A stretch of 9,159 nt of DNA from Candidatus Zixiibacteriota bacterium (GTDB lineage Bacteria; Zixibacteria; MSB-5A5; GN15; FEB-12). The position numbers and the translations under genes are program-made. Positions within the stretch are counted from its first letter, which is position 1, and each line of letters opens with the position of its first letter. Below are positions 5,806 through 9,159 of the stretch, piece after piece. The stretch spans positions 1-9,159 of the forward strand of contig QNAF01000088.1 of NCBI GenBank assembly GCA_003641405.1, read 5' to 3'. A model generated the notes under the pieces. It saw only the letters and a list, made by a program, of their open reading frames with translations. It had not been told where the DNA came from and made no database searches.

Positions 5806-7257
5806 ATGCGACAATTGATTCTTCTCTTTGTTCTTCTTCTGGCCTTTTCAACAGGACAAGCGACAACTTCTGATGCAACGCTTCAGCAGCAAGTTCAGGT
5901 GACCCAAGAGCCCACACAACCAAGCGCGTTGGAATTTGTGACCCCGGACGGCCGTTTTGACCTGGAGTCCATGCGGCAATCGGGTTTCAATGGGACTCTG
6001 GATTTGGTAGGTCTGGACGTTCAACATGATCCTGTAGCGAGCGAGCCTCTTGTGCGGTTTCTGAACGAGGACGCACCTAAAGAACATCCTGATGACATCT
6101 ACTGGTCTCCCCTGGGTTCGGGGATGGGAGGGGCAATGCCGGTTGTCTGCGCCCTGACCGCGTACGACGGGAAGCTAATCGTAGGGGGCGGTTTCAGCAC
6201 GGCCGGTGGTGTGCCAGCGAACTCAATAGCTTCTTGGGATGGTAGCAGTTGGTCGTCCATTGGGGGGCTGGGTGGATCGGTCGCTTGGCCGGTCTTGGCT
6301 TGTGCCGTGTACGAAGACAGACTGATCGTCGGAGGCAGTTTCTGGTCGGCCGGTGGAGTGGAGACGAACTCCATAGCCTCGTGGGATGGGAACAACTGGT
6401 TTCCCCTGGGGTCGGGGATGGGAGATGAACCCACAATACCGGCTCCGGCTGTCCAAACCCTGACCGTGTACGACGGGAAGCTGATAGCGGGGGGGGATTT
6501 TACCACGGCCGGTGGCTTGGTCACGGACTACATAGCCTCGTGGGATGGGAACAGTTGGTCACCCCTCGGATCGGGGATGAGTAGCGGGGTCGAAGCCTTG
6601 ACGCTGTACGACGGGAAGCTGATCGCAGGGGGATATTTCACCACGGCTGGTGGCGTGGTAGCGGACTACATAGCCTCCTGGAATGGGAGCAGTTGGTCTC
6701 CCCTGGGGTCGGGGATGAATAACTCGGTCCGTTGCCTGACTGTGTACAACGGGAAGCTGATCGTGGGGGGCGCGTTCACTACGGCCGGTGGCATGGTAGC
6801 GAACTACATAGTCTCGTGGGATGGGAGCAGTTGGTTTCCCCTGGGGTCGGGGATGAATTACCATGTCTATGACCTGACAGTGTACGATGGCTCACTCATG
6901 GCGGGAGGCGGCTTCACCATAGTCGGTAGTGTGGAGGCGAACTATGTGGTCGCATGGACCAAGGGCGACACCTGCTGCATTCCGCCATCAGTCGGTGATC
7001 TCGACCAAGGTGGTGGAGATTTGGGTTTCAACTATGACGGTGCTGACCTGTCGCTATTGATCAACGGTCTGTTCATAGATCCGTTGAATGGCTGGGATGG
7101 TATCTGTCTTGACGAGGCGGATGTTGATTTCAGTTCTGAGCGTCCTGTCGTTGATCCGCTGACAGTAGATGGGGCAGATTTGTCGGAGTTGATCGATGCG
7201 TTGTTCATAGCACCGACGCATTACTTGAAGAATTGTGATGGGACGGACAACTGGTAG
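5806..7257 (+). CDS. Secreted Kelch-like beta-propeller with dockerin-like tail
   Basis: A 483-residue exported protein. Residues 1-19 form a signal peptide (MRQLILLFVLLLAFSTGQA). A linker of about 80 residues follows. Six tandem repeats of 46-53 residues then run from about 100 to 385, starting at W100, W149, W198, W251, W297 and W343. Consensus: WSPLGSGM...LTVYDGKLIVGGxFTTAGGVxAxYIASWDGSS. The di-glycine and Trp spacing suggest a Kelch-like propeller of six blades. The tail (about 390-483) has CC390-391, C434, C477 and two dockerin or EF-hand-like halves, each ending DGADLSxLIxxLF (411-423 and 455-467); Asp-rich loops could bind calcium. The ATG at 5806 is chosen because GGGGTGG lies 4 bases upstream and the signal peptide begins there. 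An earlier in-frame TTG at 5737 is the -35 box. Likely an extracellular binding or surface protein; ligand unknown. No catalytic motif is seen. Confidence 0.85.
   Translation: MRQLILLFVLLLAFSTGQATTSDATLQQQVQVTQEPTQPSALEFVTPDGRFDLESMRQSGFNGTLDLVGLDVQHDPVASEPLVRFLNEDAPKEHPDDIYWSPLGSGMGGAMPVVCALTAYDGKLIVGGGFSTAGGVPANSIASWDGSSWSSIGGLGGSVAWPVLACAVYEDRLIVGGSFWSAGGVETNSIASWDGNNWFPLGSGMGDEPTIPAPAVQTLTVYDGKLIAGGDFTTAGGLVTDYIASWDGNSWSPLGSGMSSGVEALTLYDGKLIAGGYFTTAGGVVADYIASWNGSSWSPLGSGMNNSVRCLTVYNGKLIVGGAFTTAGGMVANYIVSWDGSSWFPLGSGMNYHVYDLTVYDGSLMAGGGFTIVGSVEANYVVAWTKGDTCCIPPSVGDLDQGGGDLGFNYDGADLSLLINGLFIDPLNGWDGICLDEADVDFSSERPVVDPLTVDGADLSELIDALFIAPTHYLKNCDGTDNW
6103..6960 (+). repeat. Six tandem coding repeats (propeller blades)
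   Basis: Units start at 6103, 6250, 6397, 6556, 6694 and 6832. Similarity is visible in the DNA as well as the protein: TGGTYTCCCCTGGGGTCGGG recurs nearly unchanged at 6397, 6694 and 6832. Hand alignment of the 138-base units at 6556 and 6694 gives about 79 percent identity (109 of 138). This suggests fairly recent duplication or gene conversion. The second unit (6250) is the most diverged. Confidence 0.85.
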
Positions 7258-7264
7258 TGGGATT

Positions 7265-7288
7265 GGCGGGTCCGAGGGCGGACCCGCC
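7265..7288 (+). terminator. GC-rich hairpin after the propeller gene
   Basis: A perfect 10-base stem GGCGGGTCCG/CGGACCCGCC with a 4-base loop starts 7 bases after the stop codon. It is followed by CTTTGAAGG and lacks a proper T-run, so it may act as an mRNA-stabilising hairpin or a weak terminator in tandem with the one at 7326. Confidence 0.5.
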
Positions 7289-7325
7289 CTTTGAAGGCTG
7301 CGAAGCTGGTCCGTAACGCCATCTT

Positions 7326-7349
7326 AAGCCCGCCGTTCCGCGGGCTTTT
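7326..7349 (+). terminator. Intrinsic terminator (second hairpin)
   Basis: The stem AAGCCCGC/GCGGGCTT with a 6-base loop is followed by T residues (TTTT at 7346-7349, then CTCC). This is a standard rho-independent terminator layout and is the likely main end of the propeller-gene transcript. Confidence 0.75.
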
Positions 7350-7361
7350 CTCCATAGATAT

Positions 7362-7518
7362 CTAACAGGTTGTTGAAAAAGTGACATTTCTCGTATGTTC
7401 ATCCACGGTCCCCAGTGCTGCCAGGTGTCTCTGTCTGGCAGTCGGGCGAATCCGTAGAGGCGTCAGGCAGGGACACCTGACGCCACCGCATGCGAACGGT
7501 TTTTTAACAGTCTGCTAA
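7362..7518. mobile_element. MITE-like element, 149 bp, with CTAA flanking repeats
   Basis: The element at 7366-7514 is bounded by imperfect terminal inverted repeats: left CAGGTTGTTGAAAAAG, right end read inward CAGACTGTTAAAAAAC (12 of 16 match). It is flanked on both sides by CTAA (7362-7365 and 7515-7518), as a 4-base target duplication would be. No transposase fits inside. The interior holds perfect inverted repeats CTGCCAG/CTGGCAG (7418-7424 and 7435-7441) and GGCGTCAGG/CCTGACGCC (7459-7467 and 7476-7484). It also has a cross-pairing segment (7422-7433 with 7468-7479, 11 of 12). Four-base duplications occur in IS families such as IS5 and IS1182; the parent element is not in the window. 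A folded non-mobile intergenic repeat is the main alternative. Confidence 0.55.
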
Positions 7519-7543
7519 CGAATTCCGAAAATTCTTTTTTTCC

Positions 7544-7562
7544 ACTGACAGGATCTGTCAGT
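7544..7562. promoter_or_regulatory. 19-bp palindrome, candidate operator
   Basis: ACTGACAG-GAT-CTGTCAGT has perfect 8-base arms around a 3-base centre. It follows a run of Ts and lies about 225 bases upstream of comM. The symmetry fits a dimeric repressor site, but no regulator gene is adjacent and the nearest promoter is not identified. It resembles no operator I can name with confidence. Confidence 0.35.
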
Positions 7563-7600
7563 CCCCTGTCGTAGCATGTGTGTGACGGGGGATGGACGGA

Positions 7601-7623
7601 GGGTAGACAAGGGATGGGCAGGG
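7601..7623 (+). other. G-quadruplex motif
   Basis: Four GGG runs with loops of 7, 2 and 2 bases (7601-7603, 7611-7613, 7616-7618, 7621-7623) meet the usual G3N1-7 pattern, with a further GGGGG at 7587-7591. It is on the coding strand, so it could form in DNA or in a comM leader RNA. A functional role is unproven. Confidence 0.4.
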
Positions 7624-7788
7624 ACAGTCGAGATGGATGGCAGGTCCGGCCGGGGGCACGGCGGCTTGTCGAATTGGGGGGCGCGATGACGCGTCGAACC
7701 GGAGGCCGGGTCTGTTGTAATTTGTCGCCGAAGACGGTGTTATGCAGAAGAACAGGACTCGGATCGTTCGCAGAAAGGTTGTCGCAAC

Positions 7789-9159
7789 ATGCTCTCAAAA
7801 GTGATTTCATCATCAACGCTCGGTGTAAATGCCTATACTGTCGAAGTTGAGGCTGACATTCAGCAGCAGCTTCCGATGTTCATCACGGTAGGTTTACCGG
7901 ACGGCGCTGTCCGTGAATCAAAGGAAAGAGTCACGGCCGCTATCAAAAACTCGGATTTCGTGTTTCCATCCAAGAAAGTCACAATCAACCTGGCGCCAGC
8001 TGATATCAAGAAAGAAGGTTCCGCGTTTGACCTGCCGATTGCTGTCGGGATTCTGGCTGCCACCGGACAAATCATGCGGGATCGGTTCGACCAGTTTGTC
8101 ATGCTGGGTGAACTGTCTCTCGATGGTGCCCTTAGACCGGTCCCCGGCGTGTTGCCGATGACTATGAATTTTAAGCCCGAAAATATTAAGGGTATTCTTC
8201 TGCCACTTGATAACGCCCGTGAGGCCGCCATGGCGGGTTCGATTCCGGTATACCCGGTCAAGTCGCTCAAGCAGGCCGTGCATTTCCTTGAAGATGAGTC
8301 GACTATCAAGCAGTACAAGATCGACATTCAGTCGGTGTTTGATGAGGCTCGCACGTACCCCATAGATTTCTGCGATGTCAAGGGTCAGGAGTCGACCAAA
8401 CGGGCACTGGAGATTGCCGCGGCTGGGGGGCATAACCTTATCATGGTGGGACCTCCAGGATCTGGTAAGACGATGCTTGCACGGCGTGTGCCCACTATTC
8501 TTCCGGACATGGCTCTTGGAGAGGCGCTTGAGACGACCAAGATCCACTCGGTTGCAGGCAGATTGCCGGCCAACTCAGCACTGGTAGCTACTCGTCCATC
8601 GCGGGCACCACATCACACTATTTCTTACGCTGGACTGATCGGAGGAGGAACTGTACCCAAGCCGGGGGAGGTTTCGCTGGCCCACAACGGTGTGCTGTTT
8701 CTAGATGAACTACCAGAGTTCAAGAAGGACATCCTTGAGATGCTGCGCCAGCCAATGGAAGATGCCCAGGTGACAATATCGAGAGCGTCGACAACTCTCA
8801 CCTATCCTGCACGGTTCATGTTAATAGCGTCGATGAACCCGTGTCCATGCGGGTACAACGGAGATCCTGCCAATGACTGCAACTGTACGTCTGGAGAGAT
8901 TCAGCGTTACATGTCGCGTATCTCCGGACCGTTGCTTGATAGAATTGACATTCATGTTTCTGTGCCGTCTGTGAAATACAAGGAATTGTCTTCCGAAACG
9001 AGGGGTGAGGAATCAGTCGCAATCCGAAAACGTGTCAACGATGCTCGCAATCGGCAGATCGAACGGTTCAAGCAGGAAAAGAATATCTACAGCAACGCAC
9101 AAATGGAGTCGCGTGATACGCGCAAATACTGTAAGCTCAATGAAAAATCACAAGCCCTA
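7789..9159 (+). CDS. comM: ComM/YifB-family Mg-chelatase-like AAA+ ATPase (3' end missing)
   Basis: 457 residues are visible of a family usually about 500-510 long, so roughly 50 C-terminal residues lie beyond the window. The N-terminal Lon-like S5-fold domain (about 1-175) carries the family motifs VGLPDGAVRESKERV, NLAPADIKKEGSAFDLPIA and MLGELSLDG. The AAA+ domain has Walker A GPPGSGKT (221-228), APHHTISYAGLIGGG, Walker B LFLDELPEF (D306/E307), and MNPCPCGY followed by a second Cys pair (C352, C354, C364, C366). The SGPLLDRIDIHV segment bearing the sensor arginine follows. In naturally transformable bacteria ComM is a hexameric helicase driving branch migration during recombination of imported DNA; the family is widespread even where competence is unknown. 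The ATG has AGAAAGG upstream at a rather long 10-base spacing. Being preceded by terminators and a long gap, it probably has its own promoter. It is not the chlorophyll-pathway Mg-chelatase subunit. Confidence 0.95.
   Translation, partial: MLSKVISSSTLGVNAYTVEVEADIQQQLPMFITVGLPDGAVRESKERVTAAIKNSDFVFPSKKVTINLAPADIKKEGSAFDLPIAVGILAATGQIMRDRFDQFVMLGELSLDGALRPVPGVLPMTMNFKPENIKGILLPLDNAREAAMAGSIPVYPVKSLKQAVHFLEDESTIKQYKIDIQSVFDEARTYPIDFCDVKGQESTKRALEIAAAGGHNLIMVGPPGSGKTMLARRVPTILPDMALGEALETTKIHSVAGRLPANSALVATRPSRAPHHTISYAGLIGGGTVPKPGEVSLAHNGVLFLDELPEFKKDILEMLRQPMEDAQVTISRASTTLTYPARFMLIASMNPCPCGYNGDPANDCNCTSGEIQRYMSRISGPLLDRIDIHVSVPSVKYKELSSETRGEESVAIRKRVNDARNRQIERFKQEKNIYSNAQMESRDTRKYCKLNEKSQAL

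Larger units (their letters stand above)
7519..7788 (+). other. G-rich leader region upstream of comM
   Basis: This is the rest of the 531-base gap between the propeller gene and comM, after the two terminators and the MITE-like element. It contains a weak AT hairpin with a T-run (7520-7541), a 19-base palindrome (7544-7562), a G-quadruplex motif (7601-7623) and no convincing gene. An open frame at 7578-7850 has a Gly/Arg-rich composition and overlaps the comM start in another frame, so it is not called. No clear sigma70 or sigma54 promoter stands out. The best -35/-10 guess, TTGTAA-17-TGTTAT starting near 7713, matches only 4 of 6 at each box. Confidence 0.5.

Noticed and set aside
6099..6864. 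Antisense repetitive Pro-rich open frames opposite the propeller repeats
   Set aside because: Their repeats simply mirror the Gly/Trp-rich coding repeats on the + strand.
6103..6960. CRISPR-like or satellite array
   Set aside because: The repeats are in frame, 138-159 bases long, and encode regular propeller blades with a Trp/Gly pattern.
7520..7541. AT-rich hairpin GAATT/AATTC followed by seven Ts as a terminator
   Set aside because: A stem of five mostly A-T pairs is too weak, and no gene ends just upstream.
7578..7850. 90-residue open frame upstream of comM
   Set aside because: It is Gly/Arg/Cys-rich with no recognisable motif, has no good ribosome-binding site and overlaps the comM start in another frame. 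The G-rich DNA explains the open frame.
7918..8547. 209-residue antisense open frame opposite comM
   Set aside because: It is the complement of strongly conserved ComM motifs, including Walker A, and its translation shows no family features.

Overview
This looks like bacterial chromosome, probably from an uncultured member of the FCB-like lineages. Candidate division Zixibacteria is my best guess. The guess rests on the envelope protein at 5806-7257, which pairs a beta-propeller with a C-terminal double dockerin-like module of the layout CC...GDLD...DGADLSxLIxxLF...C...DGADLSxLIxxLF...C, an arrangement I associate with secreted proteins of that group. The assignment is inference. All six genes lie on the + strand, and both the first and the last run off the window.

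Left half (1-5629): a sigma54-type signalling cluster. A GAF sensor histidine kinase (1-1230, 5' end missing) overlaps by 11 bases a second kinase of layout REC-GAF-GAF-HisKA-HATPase (1220-3361). About 100 bases later comes a complete NtrC-class response regulator with a GAFTGA loop and Fis-type HTH (3463-4899). After a 271-base gap lies a small protein whose fold resembles a GGDEF domain but whose signature is replaced by DNGSL (5171-5629). That gap holds a near-consensus sigma54 promoter (TGGAACG-N4-TTGCT) preceded by nested palindromes where an enhancer would sit. The simplest reading is a circuit in which the first kinase may feed the REC domain of the second, the kinases phosphorylate the NtrC-type activator, and the activator drives the small GGDEF-like gene through sigma54.

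Middle (5630-7350): a hairpin terminator closes the signalling cluster. A sigma70-type promoter (TTGACA-17-TTTATT) and an inverted repeat at its start site precede a secreted protein with six Kelch-like repeats and the dockerin-like tail. Two hairpins follow the gene, the second a good intrinsic terminator.

Right part (7351-9159): a 149-base MITE-like element with imperfect terminal inverted repeats, flanked by the direct repeat CTAA. Next comes a G-rich leader with a 19-base palindrome and a G-quadruplex motif. Last is the 5' part of a ComM/YifB-family AAA+ ATPase gene, cut by the window edge. I see no rRNA, tRNA, CRISPR array or complete transposase gene.
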